NCBI GenBank assembly: GCA_018806985.1
Contig: JADANN010000100.1
Location: 124,001-188,000, forward strand
Length of the DNA: 64,000 nt
DNA from: Angiostrongylus vasorum
Lineage: Eukaryota > Nematoda > Chromadorea > Rhabditida > Metastrongylidae
Direction: 5' to 3'
Positions 33,836-48,200 of this stretch are shown piece after piece. The notes under the pieces are model-generated. The model ran no database searches. It had not been told where the DNA came from and saw only the letters and a program-made list of their open reading frames with translations. Both the position numbers and the translations under genes were made by a program. Every line of letters begins with the position of its first letter. The stretch's first letter is position 1.

Positions 33836-35440
33836 TCAAACTATTGAAGATGGAACTTAAAATTTCACATTTCTGTAACGAAAGCTAGCAAATTGAAACA
33901 TCTTCCATTTAACGTGGGACGTTGTTGCATCTTCCATTACGAAATCCGTTTTTGCTAAGCCTCTTCGTTGTATGAGATACGAGACCTGACGAAAAAAGAT
34001 ACAGAAGAAAAAAAGCCGCTCCATTGTTTCAAAAAAGATCAGGATTTTCAATAAGAAAAGTTCTCCCTTATTAGCAAAGAGAGTGAAAAGATCTTTCATA
34101 CAAGTAGCAAGATTCGCTATGAGTTTGTTGAGAAATGTTAAAAGTTGAAGGTTCAGTTATTTTCAGGCACACATGAGTCATGTGTGACTCACCTTGTCAG
34201 TCATGTTTTAATACCGCGATGACGTAGTAAGAGTGAGTACAAAAAAGACAGAAATTGAGAAGATTTAACCTTTTACGTGATAAATTATTATTAATCGCTT
34301 AGGGCCGTGTTAGTTGATAGTTTAGATTATTCTTCTTATAGTTTTAAATATCTTTCGAGATGAAAAACATGTTGCTTTTGTGCGCATTTAAAATTCGTCA
34401 TTTCTGTTGAATACAGCACTGCGATTGAACCGACGACCATTTTGTCTTGCAAGACACTAACCACTGCACTACACGGGCTATGCTTTTATTCATATTGTTT
34501 GTTTTTGCAGTTTTCCTCTTCGCAGGATTGTAATATCATCTCATTACTCGCTGTTATCAATAAATTGCGTTTCTTCACCAATTCTGTGCGACTTAAAAAC
34601 TGCTTCACCCAAGTCATTAAAATCGAGTCTGCCAACGTATTACTGTAAGCGATAAAGTTCTAGGCATTTCATTAGAATGTTTGTTTAGAGCTATCTAACA
34701 CTAGCTATGAGTTCTCACAAGCAATGAACGATGTCGGAATTTAATCGCCGGTATTACCTACCATTGCTCATCGATAGACGCTCCGGTCCGAATCTTCTAA
34801 GCAAGTCTACCTTCAGTTAACTCGTATACATGAAAAAATTCAATAATATGGCTCAGGAGATGACGAGCAAGCCACGCATCGTCTAAATACCCAAACTACA
34901 CTACTTCGCATCTCTATCTCTAAAATATTTTTTCCTTCCTCGAAAAACAGTTCTTCTAAACGCAGCTTATTATTAGTAAGTTATATATGCTTCATTTTTT
35001 CTGACGACATCTCAACTCGAATTCGGCGCCATCTCTTCACAATTCTTTTGTCGTTCTTCGCCATTCGCCACGCATCAAGTAACTACAATACGTCCGACGC
35101 GGAAAACACAGTGGTCTAGGCACACAGTATAGACACAGGTATAATTACTGTTTACTAATACATTCTAATACTGTCACATGTCAACCAAATCTCACTTGTT
35201 TCCGCATCGAGAACTCGGTAACAGAGTTGTATGGGAAGGGCTTGGGAATGACCAAGAGTGGCAATGGCAGAACTACTGTGAGAATCTAGCTAACATCCGT
35301 ATAATATGTCATGTTAGGTCATGGAATAAATAACATAGGGAAGGACAGCAAAGAATTTGGCGCTTGTTGGTAAATTTATGTCGTTTTGGGTTTTAAGTTA
35401 ATAGTCAGTTCAAAGTGATCACAAATTTTCTCCTCTTTTC
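33836..35440. other. Intergenic: nothing recognised apart from the tRNA-like head at 34.4 kb
   Basis: AT-rich sequence without supported frames. Confidence 0.4.
34415..34482 (-). repeat. tRNA-like sequence, minus strand
   Basis: The minus strand reads CCCGTGTAGTGCAGTGGTTA and GTCGGTTCAATCGC, an A box and B box with tRNA-like spacing. No acceptor stem closes it, so it is a tRNA-derived repeat head. Confidence 0.45.
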
Positions 35441-35711
35441 AGCGAAAGTTGCATCTACTAGATGTTTTTGAAATCCGTAAGCATTCATGATGATGGATGC
35501 AGGATATCCAAACGACTAGATGTGCACGGATTTGTATAATATGTTATGCCAAGTCATGTGGAAAACAAACAAATAAGTAAATAAATAAACAAATGATGTC
35601 ACCACTTCACTTCTAGTACTACTGTCATACTTGTCAGGCAGTTTCTGCTAATATCACTGTCTGAATGGATTGATCGTATTTTGACTGGCTGAATCCAACT
35701 TTAAAATTCAG

Positions 35712-35894
35712 GCAGTAGAGAACTCGCTCTGTGAGCAAAATCTTCTATCACGTTTACGGCCAGTTTTTATACTAAGTGGAAACAGTTTACTGTTCGTAGA
35801 GCCAACCGATATAATAGTTATCGCTGTTGTAACAGATAATGCCTTCGCCAGAGAACCCAGTACGGAAGACCGAAGACTGGTCTTTGGCAAATCA
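35712..35894 (+). CDS. Isolated candidate exon, product not recognised
   Basis: An open frame of 61 codons follows AAATTCAG and ends before GTGTGA. It reads LRPVFILSGNSLLFVEPTD and then VVTDNAFAREPSTEDRR. The donor is weak. A possible micro-exon at 35443-35476 with good splice sites lies upstream but does not match in phase. It may be a relic. Confidence 0.25.
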
Positions 35895-36484
35895 GTGTGA
35901 TACATGTGTGACATCAATCGGTCTTACGTCTGCATCCGACGAAGAAATCACTTCAAAGTATCATGTTCTAAGAATCTACGGCTACGCTAAATCTAATGCT
36001 ACGGCTAAAGCAAACAACGAACGATGAACAGGTGACCTTGACCACCTGGTATGTGAAACGATGCAGAAAACCGCGTAAGAAGAACTCCAGCAGTAGATTT
36101 GTGTCAAGATTGTGGCTTCAGATTCCACACCATCTCTGAGTTAATCTGTAAAAAAATGACTGACTAAAGAACGTACAGACAGTGTGTTCTAACAGATTTG
36201 AAGTTCTAAGAATTATCAGGAAGCGAAGGGATTTCTCTTTGAAATTACATAGAAGTTGTGATGAATAATGCCAAGTGGACCTACGTAACATCAAACTGTT
36301 TTCTTGTTCTTGCTTGTTTGTGGTTATCCACAATCTGTTATTAAGTTTCAAGCTGACAAGATGATTTCATTTTGACTTTTCTATCTTTGTACTTCTGATG
36401 ACCTGTTACTGCCCATTCTCAAAGAAGTTTATATTTCTAAATGAGAAAGTTTTGAAATAAATCCCTCATATTTAACAATATACG

Positions 36485-36745
36485 TTTTTGTTGGTGTGCG
36501 TCTCGCGCAGTGGTCCATTACACACATGGTCGTTGGTTCAGGTCCACATTCCACACTTACTGGGCCTGCTAGGCGTGTCTGAGAGAATAAAAAATACTGT
36601 TTCAATTTATCTGTAGGCAAAGCATGTCGTCTTATAGTTTAGATTTGGATTCAATCACCTCTACGATGCTATGGATGAGAACGAAGGCATAGCGTATTCA
36701 TCAAAGATTGATCAACGACGGATGTATCATGTTTATTATTCATTG
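36485..36745 (+). repeat. tRNA-derived SINE-like family B, diverged
   Basis: TCTCGCGCAGTGGTCCATTA head, GTTGGTTCAGGTCC B box, and a CATCAAAGATTGATCAACG end. Confidence 0.5.
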
Positions 36746-37977
36746 TATATAAAACTCTGAAAAGGGTTTCGGAGGATGGAAAAGCGTCTTTCATTCAATC
36801 AAGACCCTATTTACGTCCTTGACAACTTGCCAGTGTTTCCAGCATCTTCAGTTAAGAACACACATTTGCGCTTCACTCAATCGTACAACAGATGCCACGC
36901 AAAACCGAATGAATGGGATTGAACTGCAACAACATAGAAAACAACGAAAACGAACTTTTTTAACAGTCTAAGAAACATCGGCGTATTGCCTAAGATGGTT
37001 GTAAGCATGAAAAATGATGTGCAATACGTCGTGGTTTTAAAAAACTGTTAAAGAATGGTGCAATTTTCTCTGAAGCGAACAAAAATGAAAGGCGTATGCG
37101 ATTTCGGACGAGAACCTTGAGAAAGGAACATAATAAATGAGTGAGATGAATGGTGGGTGAAACTGGTTTCAGCACACTATTATATTCATTTGGCACTTGG
37201 TCACATTGGTCATGATCATGAGAAAACCATGAAAAGAAAAAAAAATCTGGTCCAGGACAATGAACACTGCATCAAGGTCCATCGCAGTTATAGACAGAAG
37301 AAGAGTAAAACTTATGGTGAAAATGAGCAGTTTATATTCGAAAAACAGCGATTACGGCAGCTTATGCTTACTACTCTGCCTTGTATAGAATGTTATTGCA
37401 AGTTGTGAGAAGGATGAATGATAAACTGTGCTAAATGTCTCTTCAAGACTTCCTGAAAACCAATAATAAAGAGCGATAAAAGAGAAATAAACAGTAAGAA
37501 TAATCTGATACAGAAAACCTTACATTGTTGATCGGAGAAAGTCAAGAGGAGATGTATAAGATCAATTCACTACTGGAAGGGTCAACCTAAGATTCGTAAA
37601 CTATGTCTGGTAAACGCCTCGTTCTTCGAACTCAAAATTAGTTGTGTGGATAGCAATAAGGAATAAAGCACCAGTTACTGATTAATCACTCAAATGTGCC
37701 GTGCATTTGACTCCGATTGTAGCGTCGTAGAGTTGATTTAGGGCATACTCAATTTTCTAATTCAGTTTTCTTATAGTGCTTTCATGGACCACTCTCACTA
37801 ATTACTACAAACATAGATAACGCTACATATTAAGTTAAAATTTCTCCAAGGAAATCACTCGTTTTCTAGGATATGAGACACATTAATTCCAAACGGTTGA
37901 AAACACTAAATTTTCGGTCTATTGTAAACCTTTTTAACGATCTTAGCATTTATAACTCTCTAAGAATGTGAACGCTC

Positions 37978-38365
37978 TCAACGGTTTCCCGCCTCGTCGT
38001 GGCAGGGAGGTGTTCCTGGATGTAGACTGCCAAGTATGGCGTGGAGATTCATTTCCCTGCCGGGGGCCTCCCAAGCTGAGAAGGGGGTTCGGCGTTTCCA
38101 TAAGGAAGCCCAACTAAGAGTAAATCAATACCAGGATTCCTGACTGTCCTGGTACCAAACTAGTCACATAGTGGCAAATCTCCTTCTGATCTACAGAGGC
38201 GGCGACTGCCTTTGGTGATGACGACCTCGGGAAGAGCTTTGTCCTGGCTGACTTCGGGGCTCCAGGGAACCACAGTGGCTAAGCCAGCAAAACTCCCAAA
38301 AATTGGAGATTATGCCGAGGCCCGCGTAACTAGTGAGGATGGGCCATCCAAGTATCCAGGTAAGT
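37978..38365 (+). repeat. Family C repeat
   Basis: GGTTTCCCGCCTCGTCGTGG start, the same internal order as the 19.6 kb copy, and an AGGATGGGCCATCCAAGTAT end. Confidence 0.7.
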
Positions 38366-38584
38366 AAGAATGTGAACACCTCTTAATCATGCTTTTTTAT
38401 AGACCTGATTTCTGTTTTGTTTTTTTGTTGATGAGGAAGGATAGAATGAAACAATAATCTCCAAGAGGAGCTGCTAGAAAATGATGATAAATTTACTTTA
38501 ATAAATCTTTCAAGTATGTTTACATCGCTGATGTAATGTGTGTGAGACGAGCAAGGTACTGCCTCTGTTGTAGAAATCTGTGGA

Positions 38585-38660
38585 CACCTGAACCACAGTG
38601 GTTAGAGGTATCCTGCACTACATGAGTATTCGTTGGTTCGATTCCGCGCTCTCGATAATC
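38585..38660 (+). repeat. tRNA-like head of a family B copy
   Basis: AACCACAGTGGTTAGAGG and TTGGTTCGATTCCGCG lie about 40 nt apart, without a recognisable body. It is not a functional tRNA because the acceptor stem does not pair. Confidence 0.5.
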
Positions 38661-41383
38661 CTCCATTCCTCTGGAGTTAGGAGATTGCTATCAGAAACAA
38701 AAGCAAGTGATCTGAGCTCGCTAGGATTAGACGAGTTCGATAATCAAAAAATTAACCATCTTTGGTTATGTTCTACAGTAACTCGAATGGTCACAATACT
38801 CTGAGTTCGAGACTAAGAGTTCGATACTTCTTCTGGACTTGTGTAGTGCTAAAGGTGAATCCTCATTATTTAAGATCCTGAATACTGCCTATGTTTTCTT
38901 TATATCCAGATATTTCTTGGTTAATGGCTTTGCGTTGGTGGATTTGACTAGCCAGACATATTTCGTCGTAACCTCGATAGTTTACGGTGTTAAGCAGCTC
39001 ACCTCTATAGGATGCGCATTAGCTGTCAGCTTTCCGGTTTAAGCGCCAAGTTGTCCATTTATCTATCTCTTTTTCGCAATAGCCGATTTTTTCATTGATG
39101 AAAAAATATAACGAAGCTTGCGATCTCATTCTGTACGTATTCCATCCATATCCATTATTGGATCCTGTAGTCTTGCAAATGACTCACTGCTTCATCGAAC
39201 TCTTTCCGTTGCTGTGATAAACTTACGTGAAAACCATAATGAAAACCACAGTGATTTCTTTTTGGAAAGATCTATAGCTACTGGGATTTCGAGACTCATT
39301 GCCTTCTTTTTACCTTTGTACAGAAAGAAAACCTGGAGTTTTTTGTTACACTACGAATCTGGTGGTAACACCCGGATTTTTTTGCCTACTTTAATAAACG
39401 TTGCCTAAAAATTTACGGTTGAGTATTTCTTAAACAACGAAACTAAATGGAGGCAACTTGTAATCTTGGAAAACCTGGGAGCATATGTGTCACAGGGCGA
39501 TGTGCAAGCAGAAAATCTAGGAAAAGTTGTTCTATAAGAGCAGTGCAGAAACAAATGTAGGATTTCCTATTTCCTCTTCAACGAGCAATGTTTACTAAAG
39601 GTTTTTTCTATTGTGTTTGTTACACCATCGGCAGAGAATTCTTCCAGAAGTATATCAACACTACAGCCTGATACTTCATCGTCATATATTAGTAAAGTGG
39701 TAGTATTTCCTGGCAGTAGTCTATCTTGTGAAGCAAGACTATACCATAATGTTTCTCATAACCACTTTGATTGATTGGTTGTTACTACAGTGTAAAAAAT
39801 GTTGTGTTCTCTGTAAGGAATTCGGTCGACGACCTTTTCTAGGGTCAAATGGTGGACTAGATCTACTTGTGCTTGTGTTCGAGACAAATCCACCCATCTC
39901 AGGCAATGATAAAATCGCATCATTTTTTCGACGATTTCTGTCGGTCCTTCGCTCGGCGAACTTGACGGCGATGGCGATGACGATGGCGATGACGATGGCG
40001 GCACTTTCGACGGACGATAGGGGGCGGCGGTAACGAGGGAGGCGGTGTCGCTCAAGAGTATCGTAGCTAACACCATTCTCTCACACCAACACGTAACCCA
40101 ACCTTGATCACTCTCCGATGCAGATGGTACCTTTCCAAACCCTGGAAACAAAACGAAGAACGACTGAGTAGAAGTAGGATCAAGAACACTTCCAAATACA
40201 CCATTTCGATGTTTCATTCATGCCTGTCTTCAGTACTCCAGCCTATGTAGTGCTAAATTCCATGCCAGGAATTGTTCAGATATATCACCCACTTTTTCTT
40301 CTTCGGCAACATTCGTCTCGTTGTGTTTTCTTATGGCGCTTCCTACGCATTCCACACGTTACAGTTCCAAAACTTGTTTATATCTAATTTCCTAAGAAAT
40401 CACCTGAATTTCCCACTGAGAGAAAAAATATAACCCGCTAATTAATAACTTTTGAACGAGAATTTTTTCTCATAAAAAGATTACACCGAAGAATTTACAC
40501 ATCAAAAGAACTACACTAATTGCTTTTTCGTCGAGCTTCTACCGCTTTGAGAATTGAAGCAAATCTCTAAGCTAACGACGTCTAATTGAAAACGTGAAAG
40601 ACGTGAACGGTAGTCGTTTAGAGGGTCTAATGAACAAACGAAAAAGTACAGAGTTAGTTCATACTTTCGGCCGGTTGAGTTTTTACTAGGTCTTATATTG
40701 GCTGTAGACATTATGGCATATATTGATACTAGCGCTGATTGTTCCTTTACTTTCCATCAGTTACACCTACTAGTAGGAAGAGTTCTTCGGGTGTATATTC
40801 TTGTTGCACACAACATTACACCCATACTTCTGAATTATTTCTAATGGGATTGTGTAGGGAGGGTTTGAGAATCACGATATCAATGATTTTTTCGTTCTAC
40901 TTTTTATCGTTGCTTACAGTGTTCTTCTCTTTTCTTTTCATGAATACTAAATTAACTTGACAGTTTTCATTGTGAGAATAAAAAACTAGAAGATAAAATT
41001 GATTTCCATTCACTCTTGTTCTCCTCTCTTCTATCTCTGTTTTTTTTTGTGTCCCTCTCCTTTCCTCTCTCTTCACTGTTCCTTCCTTGTCTTGCACTCT
41101 CTTTCTCTCTATCTCCCTCTTTTTGTTTCTAAAATCTCACACGCCTATCATTTAATGCAAAAACAACGTAAGTAAGCGATTTTTTGCTTAGATAGCCGAA
41201 AAAAGGTGCGCATCAATTTGAGCACCCGAATGCGAACGCTATCGTACCATTGTTGTTGTTGTTGATTGCAGGAATACGTATTTCGTTAGCGTTCTCCCCC
41301 TTTAGTCTTCAGCATCCGTATTTTGCCGTCAGCCCTGGCCCATTAGTTCTCGTCGCCTACATCGACGTCCTATGTGGACACAG
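38661..41383. other. Upstream of the PAN gene: no supported gene
   Basis: Contains a GATGGCGATGAC simple repeat (39961-40005) and a pyrimidine-rich tract (41020-41130). The PAN gene promoter and first exon probably lie here but could not be placed. Confidence 0.4.
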
Positions 41384-41469
41384 ATTCTGTGTTTTTTCCG
41401 TCGTCGCTGCCGCCGCGACTCTGATGGTAGTGGTGTACGCAGCGCCATTGAATGTACCACAAACCATCA
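41384..41469 (+). CDS. Possible signal-peptide exon of the PAN gene
   Basis: The frame ending in ATC A before GTAAGT reads FCVFSVVAAAATLMVVVYAA then PLNVPQ, a plausible hydrophobic signal-peptide core. The phase (1) fits the first PAN exon at 44440. The only in-frame ATG is at 41424, so a longer signal peptide would need an upstream exon. The frame is also open further upstream, so the 5' boundary is uncertain. Confidence 0.45.
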
Positions 41470-42161
41470 GTAAGTAAACGTTTTTCTTCATAATGTTTAA
41501 CTTACACAATTACCGCCTACATTTATTCCAGTGGATAGTTTGTGTTCTTGCTTTTTGTTGATCTACAAATCCGACATGGTCGATCTCACATCGGTCACGG
41601 CACCTAAACGTTCAGTATTGCGTACGTTCAATGAGCCATGCTAAATGACTTCAATTCTAATTTAATCGCTTCTACATAATCTCCTCCAATATCACTCTTG
41701 TCGCAGGATTGAACTAGCAGTCGACAGAAAACTATCTCAGCCCACAGGAGCTTTAATGTTCATTTTTCTTTTATTAGAAATTAGGCCCTGCAACTTATGC
41801 GACTTGTCCCAATCTTCGCGCTGTTTAGTTATCACTTTTTATCACTTCTGTATTATCATTTTCAATAATTTCATACCATATTCAATGTCGATTAGATGCC
41901 TTTCGCTCTGATGAGAGCAGATTTTATCACCTATCGCGAAAAAAATACTACTCTAGTCATGAACTCACCAACGACGAAGATATTTTTCTTTGATAAGACT
42001 AGCAACATGACACTGGAAAAGCACCAACATACGCATGTATAAACACACACGGACATATACATTCATACATACACACATACATACATACATGCGTACATAC
42101 ATACCTACACACATATACACACAGAAACATATACACATACACACACACATACACATATATA

Positions 42162-42208
<47 letters not shown>

Positions 42209-45200
42209 CGGCACGTTTTCGTCGTAAACGAAGTCTGTGACTGCCTGCAGTTGAAAAGGAGTTGTTGTTAGGTGGTCCTATGAAGCGGGTAACCTTGAAG
42301 GGTTGTCGTTAGTAACAAATTACCACCACCTCATTTAACATCGTAGCACTAAAACAAAATAGCCGTTTACCGTTTCTGCAAACTATTTGATGATACCAAG
42401 AAAGATTGCGAACACGTAACACTTCTTTAAATAGTCGGTATCGCTTGTCCAGCCATTGTGACAACGTCGTCAAGGTCATATTATTCGAGCTATTTAATCA
42501 ACAGCTACGTAAAGAAAAAACAAAAACATAAATCGCTTTAGTGTCACAGATATCGTTTTTCCATTGTTCATCGTGAACTGGAACTTTGATCGTTCACCGT
42601 ACATAGATTATGAGAGCACTTCGTAGCACTTCCCTTTGAGATAATACCAATCGGAACGCGATACTTTCCATATTCAATTACTTACTAGTAAGAAAGTTTC
42701 GGTCGAAACAGTTAGGTGTGATGACGACGACGATAATGATATCACTAGCGCATACCGTCGCAAGTTATCCTCAGTACATTACTGACAGATAGGATTGGAA
42801 TTTTACGACAATATTTCTCTTGTTAAGAAATTCTTCCTCTCCTTCTTCTTCTTCTTCTCCTTCTTCTCTTCTTCTTCTTCTTCTTCTCCTCCTTCTTCTT
42901 CTTCCTCTTTTTTCTTTGTATATCGTATTCTTTGCCAGACAGCTTCAATCTGCAATCAGTCTTTGATCTCAATGGGTAGCTTATGCATTGACTACCATGT
43001 AACGCCTTCGAATAGTCGAAAAAACTGTGAATAGGAAGTGAATACATGCATTACTTTTTTATTCAGTTAGAAATACGTTCACAAGCATCCTGTAGAACAA
43101 CTAAATCCCATATGTCGATTTTAATGTAACATTTGCGTTTTCGTCATCGTTGTCCTTTGATGAAAACTCGTTTTCGTTCCTATGAATGTGCGATGATAGG
43201 GTGCGTCTACGCCATGAAAAACTCAACGAAAAAAGTGGAAAATCCGTTAGGTGACCACTATATGGTCGTTCTTGATTTTTATGACTATTCTTCACGCTGA
43301 ATTACCTCATCGTTCCGATGTGACCACAAGGACAAATTGCTACCTATCGTATGGCGGGTAACATTCGCTGAAGATGTTGTGCATCGTAAGAGAAACTTTC
43401 ACTGCCATCGTCACAGATCAATCTGTCACCATTTGAAAGAGACGAGTTGCCGATAATCCCGAAATCGATGGCAAGAACGACTCACCCCGGAGACAAGCTG
43501 GCTGAATGCATTTACCAGTTCTTTCGGAAATGTAACACTCTCGACTGTTTCGTTTGAAGCGCTAAATTATCGATCTCAGCGTGGAAGTGTCACGGATCTG
43601 TTTAGAGATTTTATGCTGGCTTTTGCGTATTCCTTAACTATGATTCCAGAAAACGTCTCTATCTCCTTACCTAAAGGCCAAGAGATTCTCGTAAGGAAAT
43701 GCCATAAAAGAATGAGAAGGTCTAAGTTTGAGAATGATAGTCAGCCGCTCCTGAAGTTCAAAGCGGCTGTTGAGAATGAAAACGGTTAATGAAAAACTAG
43801 AAATAACACCATATTTCCATAGAGTTCGAGGAAATATTTTATTAACAATCTACACGGTGGTATATGTAGCTAATGAGTATTTGTACGCGAAGTGCCGAAA
43901 CTCCAGAAGGATTCTGTGCAACTTTTCTAAAATGCAGGACTACATAGCTTTTTTTTAAAACGTTGTTTTAAATTTGAAAGAGTGCAAACTTTAAATTAAA
44001 AAACTGCACGAAAACTTTGAAATTTTTTATTCTTTGGAAGAGTGGGAAAAAGTGGTATAACCTCTGTAGAGCTCGTGCCGGCCGAAACGCTATCCCCACC
44101 TGTGACTCCTGTAGAGGTCACGTCTCATAAGTGTTGGATACTAACTTGAATCATTAATAGCACTTCAATAAATAATCTTTGATTATGTGGGTGGTTGAAA
44201 ATTATGTAGGAAACTATAAAGTAGAGTGAGAACTGGAGACGGCATCACTGAAACTGCGCAAATGTGTCTTCGCATTGCTATTTCGACATTTGTGAGCGCC
44301 TGAAAAAAACAGTGTAGACACAGTTTCAATGAACCAAATTCAATGAAGTCATAGCGAAAGAAAGAAAACAATCACATACTGAGGAATTACTGATAGGAAG
44401 GTCTTATGGTTTCTTCTATAAACATTACTGTACTTCCAGCTTGTCCTGATAACAAAATCTACGTCTTCGTAAACCAATCGGACGTCGACAGAACACCTTA
44501 TATTTTTGTCGAAATTCACGCTGATGACTTACAAGTACGTATGAATAACTCAGTCACTCATGCTTCTTAAGTATTCTTTAGTTTTAAAGTTGTATTCTAG
44601 TTTCAGGGGAGTTAATTTCACAACTGTGCTAGAGTGTTTCCGGGATTTTTGGTAGAGCCACGTTAGGATCTTTTAACAAGAACCATGTTTTTTAGGACTG
44701 TATTCACAAATGCTTTGGAAATGAGTTCTGCTACTCGCTAAAATACGACAATACAGCTGTCGATACGTGCTCACTATACTATTTCGCTTCGTTCAACTGT
44801 ACAGGACATGAACTGCTACTAGCTACCGATGTGCAGTATCATGGTGGGACCACCATCATCGATTGTCTCAAATGTCCTGCTAATGGCGATTTCGGTCAGT
44901 GCTTATCATCCAATCACTTCAATAATTATCCTGTCGGTTTCATAACTGGTACCGAGGCTGCAACTGGCACAAGTTCAGCACGTGCCATTCAAACCATGTC
45001 CGTCACACCTTCTAATACTTCTACAAAATTGTCGCACTAAAAAAATCCCATTATTCAAGTCTTTCACGGCGCCTGGTATACGAGTTACACAGCGATCTCT
45101 AGCGTCCATAATTGTCTTCTTGTTTTTTCCGTTTAGAATGACTTTGTCTCGAAACGAAAAAAGAAAATACAGTATCCATGAATTCAATAGGGATACGAAC

Positions 45201-48200
45201 AGATGATTTTCGCGCGATTTTTGGATTAGTTGGGTAAAATTTAGTTAGTCTAGAATCATATGAGCTTCCTATGAACTAAATATTCTTCCCGTTTGTACCC
45301 AAGCTCTTAAAATCTGCTGTGAAGACGTTATTACCGACGCTTTCGACTCTTTATGGAACCTAAATATCACATGAAGAACTAATTTTTTTTCTCCCTAGTA
45401 CTTGAATATTTGAGTTTTTTTCTGCTAGATTTATGAGAAAATTATTTGAGTCCAGTTTCTAAAGTAGCTACTTTTTTGCGATGAATAAACCTTTCGTAGA
45501 CGAATGGAGTTCAAGTGGAGCGGAACACCGTACCAATAAAATAATCTCTCTCCCTCTTGGCGTAGCAATGCCATCGGATTACTGGCCTTTAGAAGAAGAA
45601 TTCAAGTCCTTCTGTTCTTGTGAACAAAATCCGCTCTGAAACACTTCGAATACTACTTTCTCAGAGTTTGGCATAAGGGGAACTACGAATTTCCAAGCAG
45701 TTTTTTCTTTTTCTAATAACTTTTTGCCTCTTATTATCGACGAATGGGTTTTCGTCCTGTATGTTCCAGAATTTTTTTTATAGTAAGGAAAAAACTACGC
45801 AGTCGTTTTGTCTATGGCTTACGATGGTAATGTTGTTATGAAGCACAAGATGACCTTCTCCTTTCGCAGCACGGGTACTGATTGGTAGGACACATAGGTG
45901 TTGTTAGAGTGAATCAAAACGAGGGTGTCTTTCAGTGTGTGCCTATAGAACTCTTACTTTTCTCTTTCAAGAGCACACTTCAACGACAACAGTTGTTATT
46001 CGATAAAGTAAGTAAGGGCATCAGTCGTAATGACAAATATTTGTTCTATAATTCTAGAATCAGTTCATTTCTATCAACAATCTTTCACCTTTTCATTAAA
46101 GATTTTCACGTGCAGCTCACATCAAGATGAGATCGCATGCATTTTTCTATTTTATCGATTAAAACTGACGTTTGTTTGTTCTATTATTCATTGCTACTTT
46201 GCAAATAGAAGGGAAATTGAACATGACAAAAAGTAAAACCAATCCGTAAACCATAGCTGATGCATGATCGGCAAGATGGAATGTTTCGTCGATTTGATGA
46301 GAAGAGATACGCAAACACGTCCATTGTTTGTAAAACGACGTCTGTGTCGGTTGTTTTGTGTTAATACGATAGGAGAAATCTTGCATACTTATAGAAAAAT
46401 TCACAAAAACGAATTCTATGTTTAGTTTTCGAAGTGTCTTCAGGTAAAAATTTGCTGATCGTAATCAGATTAATGACGACGTACTTTACAGTCACCGCTC
46501 CACCATTCTTTGCTCTCAACGATCAAGCTTTTCAAACCAAGGATTTGAATGATCACACATTTGTTTCGAAGCCACCTAGGAATGAACTCACGAGCGATAA
46601 TGGCTCGGAATTCTCAGGTAGGAATTCTCTATCACGCGAAGAAAAACCAATCACGTAAAAGACGAAGGATAAAGCATTCGGCATTGTTTATTCCCTTAGG
46701 GATTCTCTGTGCGTTCGACTTCACTAAGAATCGTTGGAAGTGATTGAATCCATATCTGACTTTTATAATGACACGCGGTGGCCTCCTGATGTATCGAGCT
46801 AGTGCTTCTACCCTCCAAGGCAAGTCTGGTACCCATTTGCCGAACCCGGAGGGATGGAAGGCTTAGTGAACCTGTGGAGCGTGCTCCGAACCAATGACGA
46901 CTTGTGCCTTGCATGGCACTTCTAAGAACTGTACTACACGCGCCCAAGTCATCTAGGCCATTAATTGTTGAGAAGTCCCAAAAATTAAACTAAGGAATGG
47001 CCGACGATCTTCATTTAGGTATGAGTCATCTTCTACGATGTGCATTCATCAATGGCACTTCACCATTGTTAAACTTTACGTAGAAATAAGTTCCTCTTGT
47101 TTGAAATGTTCTTCTCCCTTCGTGGTATGGTCTACTAATAACACATTTCTCATATAGTAGTATCACCTAAATGCAGACGATTTACCTCTCATACCGTCAC
47201 TATGATTGCTCTTCTTCACCGTATATGCATGTGGAACTCGAAAAATGCATCGTCATAAGTAAGGATTGCGACCGAGGTCATAAAATGCTCAAGTGTTCGC
47301 CGAAAATGTCTTCGTCATTGTCATGAGTCAAGTTCCGAAAAATAAGAGTGCTAAGAGAGCTTAGTTAGACACATATCAAGTGGCGGTACAAGAGAAAGGA
47401 GGAGTAGGGGAAGTCCGATGAAAGTATTTCAAGCCCTAGAAATGCCAACAATTGACGACCCAAACGAAAAACATGTGCCTATTCCTAATAAATATAGTTG
47501 CTGAAAACGATAAGACATTCATAACGTAGCTGGTTTTTCAACAAGAGTCGGTAATGTTTCTATTAATTGAGTAAAAAGAGAAGATTAGAACTTTATAAAC
47601 TAACAAGTGGGTCTTTATTCTATTCTGCTTAAGTGTAAATAGAGCCTCATAGAGTATTGTTTTCTTACAGCTAATGTACGTTAGAAAATAGACGGCCGAA
47701 TTCAAGTTTTTGAAATGTCCCTCATAAGCGCTGCAATTGGAGGAACCAATGCGAAAAACCATCATGTCTTTCTGGACAAAATTCCACTTGTTCAATCGCT
47801 TCCCTGTTTGAAATGTGAGCCTTGTGGCTAAAAACGAGTTTTTGAGCTTCAGAGAATCGGAATTCTTTCGTAATAAAAGAGGAGAATATCTCTGGGCAAA
47901 GACTATAATGGTTTTTATCTCAACTAATGAAGTTTAATGTAAGTTGAGATATTCCAGCTTAAATTTCATTCATGGCCAATACTTTCACTTCAAATGCATT
48001 CGAATCATTGTGCGTCGTAGTGAATGTATGTTATATACCAAGAAAAGCTTACAGTTTACTGCCTTTCTCCGGAAACCTATTACACGATGTTAACTTGATT
48101 TTTCTTATGCATAGTTATCACCTAGTAAAGGCTAAGCTTCATGAGACCATAGATAGATTGTTAAAACTTCTGGTGTTAAACAATGACTGAGGATGCGTCA

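Noticed and set aside
38585..38660. Functional tRNA gene
   Set aside because: A and B boxes are present but no acceptor stem or anticodon arm pairs; it is a SINE head.
39756..40217. 153-codon minus-strand frame with a Ser/Pro repeat
   Set aside because: The middle is a GATGGCGATGAC simple repeat read as Ser-Pro; flanks show no recognisable domain and no start context or splice support.
41965..42271. Several overlapping frames rich in Cys-Val or His-Thr
   Set aside because: Translations of the CA/ACAT microsatellite.
43321..43790. Possible retrotransposon remnant
   Set aside because: Short reading stretches only, no RT, protease or integrase motif.
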